DNA of 64,000 nucleotides. It comes from Vibrio aquaticus. Lineage in GTDB: Bacteria > Pseudomonadota > Gammaproteobacteria > Enterobacterales > Vibrionaceae. Of the stretch, positions 26,173 through 35,513 are shown one piece after another. A program made the position numbers and the translations under genes. Position 1 is the stretch's first letter; the number at the start of each line of letters is the position of its first letter. The stretch is from NCBI RefSeq assembly GCF_003970385.1, contig NZ_RXZH01000001.1:620001-684000 (forward strand). Reading direction: 5' to 3'. The notes beneath the pieces are model-generated. The model saw only the letters and a program-made list of their open reading frames with translations. It searched no databases and had not been told where the DNA came from.

Positions 26173-27706
26173 CACCATTACGTTTGGCGCACAGGCTCTT
26201 ACCATTGAAGATGTGGTAGCGATAGCTCAAGGTGCCAATGCGGACATCAATAGCTCGCCTGAATTTACTGCGAAAATCGACCGTGGTGTCGCTTTTCTTG
26301 AGCGCCTGCTAAAAGAAGAAGGCGTCATCTATGGCGTAACGACCGGCTATGGTGACTCGTGCACCGTTGCTATTCCGCCTAACTTGGTCGATGAGCTTCC
26401 TCTGCACCTGACTCGCTTCCACGGCTGTGGACTGGGTGAAGTATTGTCTCATGAACAAGCTCGCGCCGTATTGGCGACTCGCCTTTGTTCACTAGCACAA
26501 GGTGTCTCTGGCGTAACGCACGATCTGCTTAATCAAATCGTGACGCTGATTAACCAAGATATTGCGCCACGTATTCCGCAAGAAGGTTCAGTCGGCGCAA
26601 GTGGAGACTTAACCCCTCTTTCCTACCTAGCCGCGGCCTTAATTGGTGAGCGTGACGTCCTATACAAAGGCGAAGTTCGCCCTACCGCTGAAGTGTATGC
26701 TGAACTTGGCATTGACCCAATTCACCTTAAGCCAAAAGAAGGCTTAGCACTGATGAACGGTACGTCAGTCATGACAGCGCTTGCTTGCCTTGCTTACAAA
26801 CGTGCGGAATATTTGGCTCAGCTTTGTACCAAAATTACTGCCATGGTATCTGTCGGCATTCACGGCAATGACTTCCATTTCGATGAAGCACTCTTTGCTG
26901 TAAAACCTCACCCTGGTCAACAACAAGTTGCTGCTTGGCTTCGTGACGATCTGAAAGCCGATCGCCCGCCTCGTAACAGTGATCGCCTACAAGATCGTTA
27001 CTCTCTTCGCTGTGCGCCTCACGTTATCGGTGTAGTACAAGATTCACTGCCATGGCTACGTTCGATGATTGAGAACGAGCTAAACAGTGCTAACGATAAC
27101 CCGATTATTGATGGTGACAACGAACGTGTCCTTCACGGCGGTCACTTCTATGGCGGCCACATTGCTATGGCGATGGATACACTGAAAACCGGCATCGCTA
27201 ACCTTGCTGACTTGCTCGATCGCCAGATGGCACAGTTGATGGACTACAAGTTCAACAATGGCCTGCCATTCAACCTAACTGGTGCTGAAGGTGAGCGTAA
27301 ACCAATCAACCACGGCTTTAAGGCGGTGCAAATTGGTATCTCAGCGTGGACAGCAGAAGCGCTGAAACACACCATGCCTGCAAGCGTTTTCTCTCGTTCA
27401 ACCGAATGTCACAACCAAGACAAAGTGAGCATGGGCACGATTGCGGCGCGTGACTGTATCCGAGTGTTGGAACTGACTGAACAAGTCGCAGCAGCGTCAC
27501 TGCTCGCCAGTACACAAGCGGTAGAAATTCGTCGTCGCCACAACGAACTAGACGAACACCACATGAGTGACAATCTGAAAATGATCCGTGATGCCGTCTT
27601 AAGCGAGTTTGAATTTGTGATTGAAGACCGTCCGCTAGAGCACGACCTAAGACACTTTATTGATCGTATCCAGCAACGTCACTGGTCACTTTACTCGGAG
27701 GCATAA
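26153..27706 (+). CDS. Aromatic amino acid ammonia-lyase (HAL/TAL type)
   Basis: A 517-residue MIO-dependent lyase that removes ammonia from an aromatic amino acid, giving the aryl starter acid. The MIO triad Ala149-Ser150-Gly151 lies in GSVGASGDLTPLSY and the catalytic Tyr60 in IYGVTTGYG. The numbering matches Rhodobacter tyrosine ammonia-lyase. The substrate-selecting pair at 89-90 is Phe-His (RFHGCG), unlike His-Leu of that TAL or Ser-His of histidase. Tyrosine is the expected substrate from context. It sits between the lipid-anchor enzyme and the thioesterase. Confidence 0.9.
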   Translation: MTTQNTNTITFGAQALTIEDVVAIAQGANADINSSPEFTAKIDRGVAFLERLLKEEGVIYGVTTGYGDSCTVAIPPNLVDELPLHLTRFHGCGLGEVLSHEQARAVLATRLCSLAQGVSGVTHDLLNQIVTLINQDIAPRIPQEGSVGASGDLTPLSYLAAALIGERDVLYKGEVRPTAEVYAELGIDPIHLKPKEGLALMNGTSVMTALACLAYKRAEYLAQLCTKITAMVSVGIHGNDFHFDEALFAVKPHPGQQQVAAWLRDDLKADRPPRNSDRLQDRYSLRCAPHVIGVVQDSLPWLRSMIENELNSANDNPIIDGDNERVLHGGHFYGGHIAMAMDTLKTGIANLADLLDRQMAQLMDYKFNNGLPFNLTGAEGERKPINHGFKAVQIGISAWTAEALKHTMPASVFSRSTECHNQDKVSMGTIAARDCIRVLELTEQVAAASLLASTQAVEIRRRHNELDEHHMSDNLKMIRDAVLSEFEFVIEDRPLEHDLRHFIDRIQQRHWSLYSEA

Positions 27707-28152
27707 TGGAGCAAGCAATCGAGTTTCCATTAAAGTCAGAGGTGACATTAGTCACCTCATTCCAAGATGCTGACCCAATGGGCGTTATCTATCATGGCAA
27801 CTACTTCCGTTTTTTTGAAGAAGCTCGACGCATCATGATGGATAAAATCGACTACGGCTATTTGGCGATGCAAGCCTCTGGCTATATGTGGCCGATCATT
27901 GATACCCGAGTAAAGTACGTCAAAGCGATACCGTTTAACCATGAGATTCGTGTGACAGCCAAACTGACCGAGTGGGAAAACCGCTTACGCGTTGACTATG
28001 TGATTTACGATGCAAAGAGCGGTCAACGCATGTGTAAAGCGCACACCACTCAAGTTGCAGTTTCGATTGAGCAACAAGAAATGTGTTTTGCCTCTCCCAA
28101 CGTTTTCATCGACAAAGTCACTCAATGGCATCAACAAGGAAAGCTCCAATGA
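27706..28152 (+). CDS. Hotdog acyl-CoA/ACP thioesterase (YbgC-like)
   Basis: A 148-residue 4HBT thioesterase with the YbgC catalytic pattern DADPMGVIYHGNYFRFFEEA, where the first Asp region is the nucleophile/base site. It probably releases or edits acyl chains during aryl polyene synthesis. The ATG shares a base with the lyase stop (TAATG), and its own stop overlaps the next start (ATGA). Confidence 0.88.
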   Translation: MEQAIEFPLKSEVTLVTSFQDADPMGVIYHGNYFRFFEEARRIMMDKIDYGYLAMQASGYMWPIIDTRVKYVKAIPFNHEIRVTAKLTEWENRLRVDYVIYDAKSGQRMCKAHTTQVAVSIEQQEMCFASPNVFIDKVTQWHQQGKLQ

Positions 28153-28760
28153 TCAAACGTATGCTTTGTTTGTGGCTTACTGTTGCGTCTCCTCTTGCTT
28201 GGTCGAGTGTGGCCAACCTTGATGCCTTACAAACGCAACTTTCTCAACACGATACGGTGCGAGGGGATTTTACTCAGAAGCGCCATATCGAGATGTTCGA
28301 GCAGCCTTTAAGCTCTGAGGGTCAATTCACCCTCAACAAGGAGCAAGGGCTACTGTGGCAACAAGCCACGCCTTTCCCGGTTGGTTTAGTGTTAACCCAA
28401 GATAAGCTGCGTCAAACCTTCGCCGGTCAAATCCCAAAAGTGGTCACTGCAAAAGAGAACCCAATGGCGTTCTACTTTAGCCACATCTTTTTGGCCGTCT
28501 TTCATGGCGATACCGACGCTTTAAAAGAACAGTTCGACATTGCTTTTAGCGCCGGAGACAATCAATGGACGCTAGTGCTCACTCCACTCAATGCCCCTTT
28601 GAATGCCGTTTTCGAGGCGATTACTTTAACGGGTAATGACAATATCGATCGTCTAGAGCTTAAAGAGCTTCGTGGCGATAAAACTGAAATCCTTTTCACA
28701 AATCAGACTCATCAGCCTGAAGGACTCACCGATGCTGAAAAAGCGCAGTTCAGCTTCTAA
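28149..28760 (+). CDS. LolA-like periplasmic carrier of the APE cluster
   Basis: A 203-residue secreted protein (signal peptide ending PLAWS) of the LolA-related outer-membrane lipoprotein carrier type: FTQKRHIEMFEQPLSSEGQF and the LLWQQATPFP turn are typical. It likely shuttles the lipid-linked pigment across the periplasm after the MMPL exporter. The start ATGA overlaps the thioesterase stop; longer in-frame starts lie inside that gene. It overlaps the next gene by 29 bases. Confidence 0.87.
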   Translation: MIKRMLCLWLTVASPLAWSSVANLDALQTQLSQHDTVRGDFTQKRHIEMFEQPLSSEGQFTLNKEQGLLWQQATPFPVGLVLTQDKLRQTFAGQIPKVVTAKENPMAFYFSHIFLAVFHGDTDALKEQFDIAFSAGDNQWTLVLTPLNAPLNAVFEAITLTGNDNIDRLELKELRGDKTEILFTNQTHQPEGLTDAEKAQFSF

Positions 28761-31065
28761 TTCATCTCGCAACAGTCAGCGTATTGCATTCTCGTGGCTA
28801 GGAATGGTGTGTCTATTCCTAGCCCTATTATCCTTTCAATGGCTGAGTGCGCCGTCTTCTCCTATTGAAACCAACATTCTTAAACTGCTGCCGAAGAACC
28901 AGCAAAACCCTGTCGCAGAACAAGCGTTTGAAGCCGTCTCTGACAATTTAAGCGACAAAGTCGTGTTTGTTGTGAGTGCGCCCGATAGTGAGCAAAGCTA
29001 TGCCGCTGCGGAATCTCTGACTCACTCCCTCAAAGATCTGACTGTTTTCGCCAATGTCACTGGCAAAGTCGAAGCGACCCAACAGCAGCAGTGGGCTGAC
29101 TACTATTTTCAGCACCGATTCCAACAGCTCACATCTGAACAAAGAGCACGGTTAACCACACAACCGGAAGCACAAGTTCAACACGTTATTCAATCTATCT
29201 ATAACCCATTTTCTGGAGTGACTGGCAGTGAGCTAAGCCAAGACCCATTTTTGATCTTCCGAGATTACCTTAGCCAGTTAACTCAACTAGGCGGGGCATT
29301 CACGCTCACTGACGGATTTCTTAGCCGTGAATACCAAGGCAAAACTTACGTACTGGTTAATGCCACGCTCAACCAATCACCATATAGCCTAAGTGCCCAG
29401 CAGAGTGTGGCGACCATTGCGCAAACTGAGCAGCAGATTGCAGCCACATTCGATGCCGATGTCTATCACACAGGCGTACTTTTCTATGCTGAGTTCGGTA
29501 CACAGAGCGCCAAATCTGAGATCAGCACCATTGGTGTTTTCTCATTGCTCGGCGTAATCGTATTGATCCTTGGGGTTTTCCGCAGTGCCGCACCACTTTC
29601 TTTGGCATTGCTTTCGATTGCTATTGGTCTACTGGCTTCATTCGCCGTTACCATTTCTATCTTCGGCACAGTACATCTGTTTAGCTTGGTGTTTGGTGCC
29701 AGCTTAATTGGTGTTTCTATCGATTATGCTTTCCACTATCTCACCGAACGCCTTGCCGCTGGTAACAAATGGGACAGCGAAAAAGGCCTAAAACATATCT
29801 TTGCCGCCATCACGATGGGGCTTATTACCAGTTTGATCGGCTATATGGGCATGATGATCGCGCCTTTCCCAGGGTTACAGCAGTTGGCGTTGTTCTCCTC
29901 CGTTGGCTTAATCGCGGCTTATGCTACAGTGGTAGCTTGGTATCCGATACTGGCCAAAGCGCCAACTCCGAACCGCCCTCTGCCGGGTCAATCTCTGTGG
30001 AAAAAATGGCTGTCAATTTGGCAAAAGCCTAAAGTTCGCCTTTCCCTGCCTTTGACATGCTTGGCACTTGCGCTTATCCCGATGACAAGCCTGACGTATG
30101 ATGATGATATTCGACAGCTACAAGCCATGCCAGAGTCTCTGAAATCGCAAGAAGCGTTGATTGCAAAACTAACAGGAGTGACCTCTTCACAGCAGATGCT
30201 TGTGGTCACGGCAGACGATGATGAAAGCTTACTTGTTAGACTCGAATTACTAGGCCAAACCCTCAATCAATGGCAGCAAGATAAAACGATTAACGGCTAT
30301 CAAAGCCTCACTCAATATATTCGCTCTGAGCAGACTCAAGCGGCGGATTATGAGTTGGTCTCTCAGCTGTATCAGAATCAAGCGGATTTATTGACTCGCA
30401 CTCTAAAGCTAGAGAAAACGCCGCAACTAAAAGAAACGCTCAGCCCCGTGTCACTGCAAAGCTACCTGACTCAATCGGTATCTGAGCCGATTCGCTTTTT
30501 ATACGTTGGGCAAGTTGGTCAACAGGTTGCCAGCGTGGTTTTACTTAACGGTGTTACAGACCTAGAGGTGATCAAAGCTTTTGTTGCTCAACATGACGAC
30601 CTTAGCTACCTCAACAAAGCAGAAGAGATCTCTGAGCTGTTTTCGGAGTATCGAACCAAAGTGATGGAACTTATCGTCATTGCACTGGTTGTGATTGGTG
30701 CGGTACTGACCAAACGCTATGGTTTTGCTCATGCGACTAAGATTCTGATCCCTTCGCTTATTGCCTGCGTGGCAGGTTTAGCGGCCGCATCAGCAGTTGG
30801 TTCGACGCTCAATCTGTTCAATTTACTCGCACTTATTCTCATAATTGGGATCGGCATAGACTACACGTTGTTTTTTGCTGAAAAAGCTCGCAGTCCAAGT
30901 ACATTACTCGCCATTACCCTATCAGCGATGACAACGTTACTGTCGTTTGGCTTACTTTCTTTAAGCCAAACTCATGCGATTCATAGCTTCGGGATCACGG
31001 TTTTATGCGGCATTTTTGTCGCTTGGTTACTCTCTCCCCTTGCGATTCAGGAGAACAAATCATGA
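28732..31065 (+). CDS. MMPL/RND-type exporter of the APE cluster
   Basis: A 777-residue inner-membrane exporter of the MMPL/RND superfamily. It has two similar halves, each a periplasmic loop followed by a block of about five to six helices (about 250-410 and 630-775). MMPL proteins move lipids and lipid-linked metabolites outward. With the LolA-like carrier before it and a DUF3261 lipoprotein after it, it forms a plausible export route for the aryl polyene. The start at 28732 lies inside the previous gene. Confidence 0.9.
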   Translation: MLKKRSSASNSSRNSQRIAFSWLGMVCLFLALLSFQWLSAPSSPIETNILKLLPKNQQNPVAEQAFEAVSDNLSDKVVFVVSAPDSEQSYAAAESLTHSLKDLTVFANVTGKVEATQQQQWADYYFQHRFQQLTSEQRARLTTQPEAQVQHVIQSIYNPFSGVTGSELSQDPFLIFRDYLSQLTQLGGAFTLTDGFLSREYQGKTYVLVNATLNQSPYSLSAQQSVATIAQTEQQIAATFDADVYHTGVLFYAEFGTQSAKSEISTIGVFSLLGVIVLILGVFRSAAPLSLALLSIAIGLLASFAVTISIFGTVHLFSLVFGASLIGVSIDYAFHYLTERLAAGNKWDSEKGLKHIFAAITMGLITSLIGYMGMMIAPFPGLQQLALFSSVGLIAAYATVVAWYPILAKAPTPNRPLPGQSLWKKWLSIWQKPKVRLSLPLTCLALALIPMTSLTYDDDIRQLQAMPESLKSQEALIAKLTGVTSSQQMLVVTADDDESLLVRLELLGQTLNQWQQDKTINGYQSLTQYIRSEQTQAADYELVSQLYQNQADLLTRTLKLEKTPQLKETLSPVSLQSYLTQSVSEPIRFLYVGQVGQQVASVVLLNGVTDLEVIKAFVAQHDDLSYLNKAEEISELFSEYRTKVMELIVIALVVIGAVLTKRYGFAHATKILIPSLIACVAGLAAASAVGSTLNLFNLLALILIIGIGIDYTLFFAEKARSPSTLLAITLSAMTTLLSFGLLSLSQTHAIHSFGITVLCGIFVAWLLSPLAIQENKS

Positions 31066-31688
31066 CGTTCGCTCATTGGGCAAAAATCGGTCTTGTTATC
31101 GGGCTCTCCGGTGCGCTGCTTGCTTGTGCGGCCAAACCTCAAGTGGTCACGCCACAAGTTGAGATCGCTAAAGGTGAATTGGTCAACCTACCTACCCCTC
31201 GTTCTCTTGGTTATGGATTAACCGCCAGTCAATTAATCAGTGCCTCATGGTCAGTAGACCGTGCCTCACGCTCTGAACAGTTACCTGTGCAACTGCAAGT
31301 CAGCAGCGAGAAAGTCGTTTTGGCTGGCTTCTCCTCTTGGGGAACTCGCATTTTGTCTTTGACCTACCAAGGACAAGAAGTCACCACTGAAGTCTTACCG
31401 GGTTTAGGAAATGTGCTGCCGCCTCCAGAGCAGGTACTATTTAATCTAATGATCACTCTCTGGCCTCGTTCTGCTTGGGATGATTCTCTAAATAAGGTAA
31501 GGTGGCAGGTTATTGATACTGCTGATTCTAGAGCGATTTTTGATGCTGAAGGCCAGCAAGTTATCGACATCAAATACGGTAATAATGAGCGATTAAACAG
31601 TGAGATTGTGTTCCATCACCTCGTTGACGATTACACCATCACCATCAACACGCTCCAGTTTCAGAAAGAACCAACGACAGCGCAGTAA
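31062..31688 (+). CDS. DUF3261 lipoprotein of the APE cluster
   Basis: A 208-residue lipoprotein with a lipobox LLAC near residue 22 and a LolB-like beta-rich pattern (WSVDRASRSEQLPVQLQV). DUF3261 proteins accompany the LolA-like carrier in aryl polyene clusters. By analogy with LolA/LolB it may receive the pigment at the outer membrane. Start ATGA overlaps the MMPL stop, with AGGAGA nine bases upstream. It ends exactly at the codon before the ketosynthase start. Confidence 0.86.
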   Translation: MTFAHWAKIGLVIGLSGALLACAAKPQVVTPQVEIAKGELVNLPTPRSLGYGLTASQLISASWSVDRASRSEQLPVQLQVSSEKVVLAGFSSWGTRILSLTYQGQEVTTEVLPGLGNVLPPPEQVLFNLMITLWPRSAWDDSLNKVRWQVIDTADSRAIFDAEGQQVIDIKYGNNERLNSEIVFHHLVDDYTITINTLQFQKEPTTAQ

Positions 31689-32882
31689 ATGTCTATGAAA
31701 GCAAATCTATCGACACCCATTTACATCCAAAGTTGTGGTTTTCACAGCGCAATGGGCTCAACCGAATCGGAGGTAGTAAGCTGCCTCAGTGGTGAGCGCT
31801 CTGCCAATATGGTTGCAGACACAACAACACTCAACACCGGTGCGCATACAGTGACTGGTCAGGTGAGTGAAGCGCTACCCAATATTCCTGAGCATCTTTC
31901 TTGCTTTGATACTCGTAACAACCAACTGGCACTGTCTGCGTTGTCTGCAATTGAACCTAGCGTGCGTCAAGCGATTGAGCAGTTTGGTCACAACCGTGTT
32001 GCCGTTGTAGTTGGCACCAGTACATCAGGAATCTCTGATGGCGAGCAAGCTTTCCAGCAAAAGAGCGAGCAAGGCCAATTCCCTGTTGATTACCATTACC
32101 GCAAGCAAGAGCTGGGCAATACCAGCGAGTTCATTGCTCAGTATTTCGACCTAACCGGTCCGTGCTATGCGATTTCAACCGCTTGCTCATCAAGTGGCCG
32201 TGTCTTTATCACTGCGCAGCGCCTATTGCGTAGCGGAGTTGTCGATGCGGTAATTCTTGGCGGTGTTGATACTTTGTGTCGACTGACTCTGAATGGTTTC
32301 CACGGTTTAGAAGCGCTCTCTAGCACTCATTGTCAGCCGTTTAGCACCGATCGTGACGGCATCAATATCGGTGAATCTGCCGCGTTAATGCTGGTCAGCA
32401 CCACGCCTTCTTCGATTGCGCTACTTGGTGCGGGCGACAGCTCCGATGCTCATCATATTTCAGCCCCTCACCCAGAAGGCACTGGCGCCGAACAAGCGAT
32501 GCAAAAAGCGCTGGATGATGCAGGGCTAGAGCCAAGCGATATTGGCTATATCAATGCCCACGGCACTGCAACACCACTGAATGACAGTATGGAAAGCAAA
32601 GCCATCTATCGCGTATTCGGCTCAAGCGTGCCAGTGAGTTCAACCAAGCCTCTAACTGGCCATACACTCGGTGCAGCAAGCGCAACCGAAGCCGCAATTG
32701 CGTGGCACATACTTAAACACGATTTGTTACTGCCAATGCAGCATTGCCACAACAAAGCAGACGACATAGAGGTGACTCTGGTTGAGACGCCAACTAAACT
32801 GCAAGGTAAAGCCATTTTAAGCAACTCTTTTGCCTTTGGCGGTAATAACATTAGCCTTATTTTTGGTTATACCCATGACTAA
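31689..32882 (+). CDS. apeO: Beta-ketoacyl synthase (KS of the KS:CLF pair)
   Basis: A 397-residue thiolase-fold ketosynthase with the full catalytic set: Cys in STACSSSGR, His in INAHGTATPLND and His in TKPLTGHTLGAA. In the characterised system ApeO pairs with ApeC to extend the aryl starter with malonyl units. It begins immediately after the DUF3261 stop codon (TAAATG). Its 3' end overlaps the start of apeP. Confidence 0.9.
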   Translation: MSMKANLSTPIYIQSCGFHSAMGSTESEVVSCLSGERSANMVADTTTLNTGAHTVTGQVSEALPNIPEHLSCFDTRNNQLALSALSAIEPSVRQAIEQFGHNRVAVVVGTSTSGISDGEQAFQQKSEQGQFPVDYHYRKQELGNTSEFIAQYFDLTGPCYAISTACSSSGRVFITAQRLLRSGVVDAVILGGVDTLCRLTLNGFHGLEALSSTHCQPFSTDRDGINIGESAALMLVSTTPSSIALLGAGDSSDAHHISAPHPEGTGAEQAMQKALDDAGLEPSDIGYINAHGTATPLNDSMESKAIYRVFGSSVPVSSTKPLTGHTLGAASATEAAIAWHILKHDLLLPMQHCHNKADDIEVTLVETPTKLQGKAILSNSFAFGGNNISLIFGYTHD

Positions 32883-33339
32883 CTACCCAGATATTGCGCA
32901 GCTACTGCCCCACGATGAGCCAATGATCTTAATTGATCGAGCGCTCGATATTCAGTCTGATTCGATTCATTGCCAAGTTGAGATTGGTGCGAAGAACCCG
33001 TTCTTTAATCAACAATCACAGACTCTGCCTGCTTATGTGGGCATCGAGTTTATGGCGCAATCCGTTGCCGCTTGGTCTGGCTATCATGCTTTACAAAAAG
33101 GCAGCGAGCCGCCTATCGGATTCTTACTTGGAAGTCGCCGTTACAGTGCGCATTGTGATAGTTTTAACAACGGACAGTTACTCGATATCTATGCCGAAAA
33201 AATGATGGAAGATAACGGTATGGCAGTCTTCACCGCTCGAATTGAATTTGAGCAACAGATCGTCGCCAGTTGCCAACTGAACGTCTACGTTCCATCAGAA
33301 GAAAAATTAGAAGAAATGAAAATCAGGAGTCAACAATGA
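32875..33339 (+). CDS. apeP: Hotdog dehydratase partner
   Basis: A 154-residue hotdog protein related to FabA/FabZ. It keeps the acidic catalytic region (GIEFMAQSVAAW) but the His of the usual HF-P motif is not visible (NPFFNQQ in its place). ApeI has that His, so the two probably share the work in a heterocomplex, as reported for Xenorhabdus ApeI:ApeP. The start at 32875 lies inside apeO and the stop overlaps apeQ (ATGA). Confidence 0.87.
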   Translation: MTNYPDIAQLLPHDEPMILIDRALDIQSDSIHCQVEIGAKNPFFNQQSQTLPAYVGIEFMAQSVAAWSGYHALQKGSEPPIGFLLGSRRYSAHCDSFNNGQLLDIYAEKMMEDNGMAVFTARIEFEQQIVASCQLNVYVPSEEKLEEMKIRSQQ

Positions 33340-34061
33340 CCCGACAAGTATTAGTGACAGGTGCAAGTAAAGGGATTGGCAAAGCTATCGCCACTCAACT
33401 TGCTGCAGACGGATTTGCCATTGTTGTTCACTACATGGGTGACCAAAAAGGTGCTCAAGAAACGCTGAATACCATTGAAGAAAACGGCGGTAACGGTCGC
33501 CTCATTAAGTTTGATATTAGTAATCGTGAAGAGTGCCGTGAAAAGCTCGAAGCCGACATCGCAGAGCACGGCGCTTACTACGGTGTGGTGAACAATGCTG
33601 GCATCACTCGTGATACGGCTTTCCCTGCAATGACAGAAGAAGAGTGGGATGGCGTTATACACACTAACCTGGATAGCTTCTACAACGTGCTTCACCCATG
33701 TGTCATGCCGATGGTGCAAAAGCGTAAAGGTGGCCGAATTGTCACTCTTGCATCGGTATCGGGCTTAATGGGCAACCGAGGCCAAACCAACTACAGCGCT
33801 GCGAAAGCCGGTGTGATTGGTGCAACGAAATCTCTCGCTTTAGAACTGGCGAAACGCAAAATCACCGTGAACTGTGTTGCCCCTGGCTTGATTGATACGG
33901 GCATGGTTGATGAGCACGTTAAAGAACATGCAATGCCACAAATCCCCCTTCGCCGTATGGGTGAACCAGAAGAAGTCGCGGGCCTTGTGAGCTACCTAAT
34001 GTCTGACATTGCCAGCTATGTCACTCGCCAAGTTATCTCGGTTAACGGAGGCTTAGTATGA
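33336..34061 (+). CDS. apeQ: 3-oxoacyl-ACP reductase (FabG-like)
   Basis: A 241-residue short-chain dehydrogenase. NADPH loop GASKGIGKA, NNAG core, and catalytic Ser/Tyr/Lys with YSAAKAG are all present. It reduces the beta-keto group before dehydration in each polyene extension round. AATCAGGAGTCAACA precedes the ATG, a good binding site, and the start overlaps the apeP stop. The end overlaps apeR by 4 bases. Confidence 0.92.
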   Translation: MTRQVLVTGASKGIGKAIATQLAADGFAIVVHYMGDQKGAQETLNTIEENGGNGRLIKFDISNREECREKLEADIAEHGAYYGVVNNAGITRDTAFPAMTEEEWDGVIHTNLDSFYNVLHPCVMPMVQKRKGGRIVTLASVSGLMGNRGQTNYSAAKAGVIGATKSLALELAKRKITVNCVAPGLIDTGMVDEHVKEHAMPQIPLRRMGEPEEVAGLVSYLMSDIASYVTRQVISVNGGLV

Positions 34062-35281
34062 GCCGCCGAGTCGTTGTAACAGGTATGTCGGGCGTTACGG
34101 CCTTTGGTAACGACTGGCAAGCAGTAGAGCCTAAACTTCGTGCTTGTGAGAACGCTACTCAATACATGGAATCTTACGAGCAGTATGACGGCCTAAACAC
34201 CAAACTTGCTGCTCCTGTAGATGATTTCGAATTACCGAAACACTACAAACGCAAACAAGTGCGCGGCATGGGTCGAGTGGCGAAGCTTGCGACTGTGGCA
34301 ACTGAAAATGCGCTTATCCAAGCTGGCCTCATCGGTAACGATGTACTGACCAACGGCCAAGCCGGTATTGCTTATGGCTCATCTACCGGCAGTACCGATG
34401 CAATTGGTGCTTTTGGCGTTATGCTCAACGATAAAACAACCAAAGCGATTACCGCCACTACTTACGTGCAGATGATGCCGCATACAACCGCGGTTAACGT
34501 TGGCCTGTTCTTTGGCTTAAAAGGCCGAGTGATTCCCACCAGCAGCGCATGTACTTCTGGTAGCCAAGCGATCGGTTACGCTTATGAAGCGATCAAACAT
34601 GGCTACCAAACCGTGATGGTAGCCGGTGGCGGCGAAGAGCTTTGCCCAACGGAATCTGCGGTATTTGATACCCTATTTGCCACCAGCTTAAAAAACGAAT
34701 CGCCAAAATCGACCCCTCGCCCATACGATACCCATCGTGACGGCCTAGTGATTGGTGAAGGTGCAGGTACGCTAGTGCTTGAAGAGTATGAACATGCGAA
34801 AGCGCGCGGAGCAAAGATCTATGCAGAGATCATTGGCTTTGCGAGCAACTGCGATGCCGCTCATGTGACTCAACCTCAAATGGAAACCATGCAAATCTGT
34901 ATGGAAATGGCACTGCAAGATGCGGGCATTGAAGCGGAGAAGATCGACTACGTTTCAGCGCACGGCACCGCAACTGACCGTGGCGATATTGCAGAGAGTA
35001 ACGCAACAGCCAACGCTCTGGGTAAAGTGCCAATCAGCTCATTGAAGAGCTACTTTGGTCATACACTTGGCGCATGTGGTGCGATTGAAGCTTGGTTAAG
35101 CTTAGAGATGATGCACACAGGCTGGTTTAGCCCAACGCTGAACCTAGAGTCTCTAGACGAACAGTGCGGTAACCTAGACTACATCACCGGTCAAGGACGC
35201 GAACTCAACGTTGAATACTTAATGAGTAACAACTTTGCGTTCGGCGGCATCAACACTTCGATCATCTTTAAAAAGATCTAA
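34058..35281 (+). CDS. apeR: Beta-ketoacyl synthase (standalone KS)
   Basis: A 407-residue ketosynthase with complete active site: Cys in SSACTSGSQ, His in SAHGTATDRGD and His in SYFGHTLGACG. In the described system ApeR is a second KS, probably for initiation or supply of an acyl primer. It is only moderately similar to the apeO product, so not a recent duplicate. It is the last gene of the rightward arm and is followed by a strong terminator. Confidence 0.92.
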   Translation: MSRRVVVTGMSGVTAFGNDWQAVEPKLRACENATQYMESYEQYDGLNTKLAAPVDDFELPKHYKRKQVRGMGRVAKLATVATENALIQAGLIGNDVLTNGQAGIAYGSSTGSTDAIGAFGVMLNDKTTKAITATTYVQMMPHTTAVNVGLFFGLKGRVIPTSSACTSGSQAIGYAYEAIKHGYQTVMVAGGGEELCPTESAVFDTLFATSLKNESPKSTPRPYDTHRDGLVIGEGAGTLVLEEYEHAKARGAKIYAEIIGFASNCDAAHVTQPQMETMQICMEMALQDAGIEAEKIDYVSAHGTATDRGDIAESNATANALGKVPISSLKSYFGHTLGACGAIEAWLSLEMMHTGWFSPTLNLESLDEQCGNLDYITGQGRELNVEYLMSNNFAFGGINTSIIFKKI

Positions 35282-35304
35282 CTCGAAGCAACACTGAAAA
35301 CAAC

Positions 35305-35336
35305 AAAACGGACTGGTTAACGCCAGTCCGTTTTTT
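35305..35336 (+). terminator. Terminator of the APE rightward operon
   Basis: A 12-pair hairpin (AAAACGGACTGG / CCAGTCCGTTTT) with a 6-base loop and a T run, 24 bases past the apeR stop. Confidence 0.92.
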
Positions 35337-35513
35337 GTTTCTAGCGCTATCCAACTGCTTATTGTTGAGTAAATAATCAGTCTTTCTATGTCGGTGATTG
35401 CAACAAATCACAAAGCCTAAACAAAAGTCTGATTTTACTTAAAAAAACGAGCCGTTTCATAATTCACTTCTACACTAATAAGTGACTACTATCATATTCT
35501 TAAGGAGTGAGTT

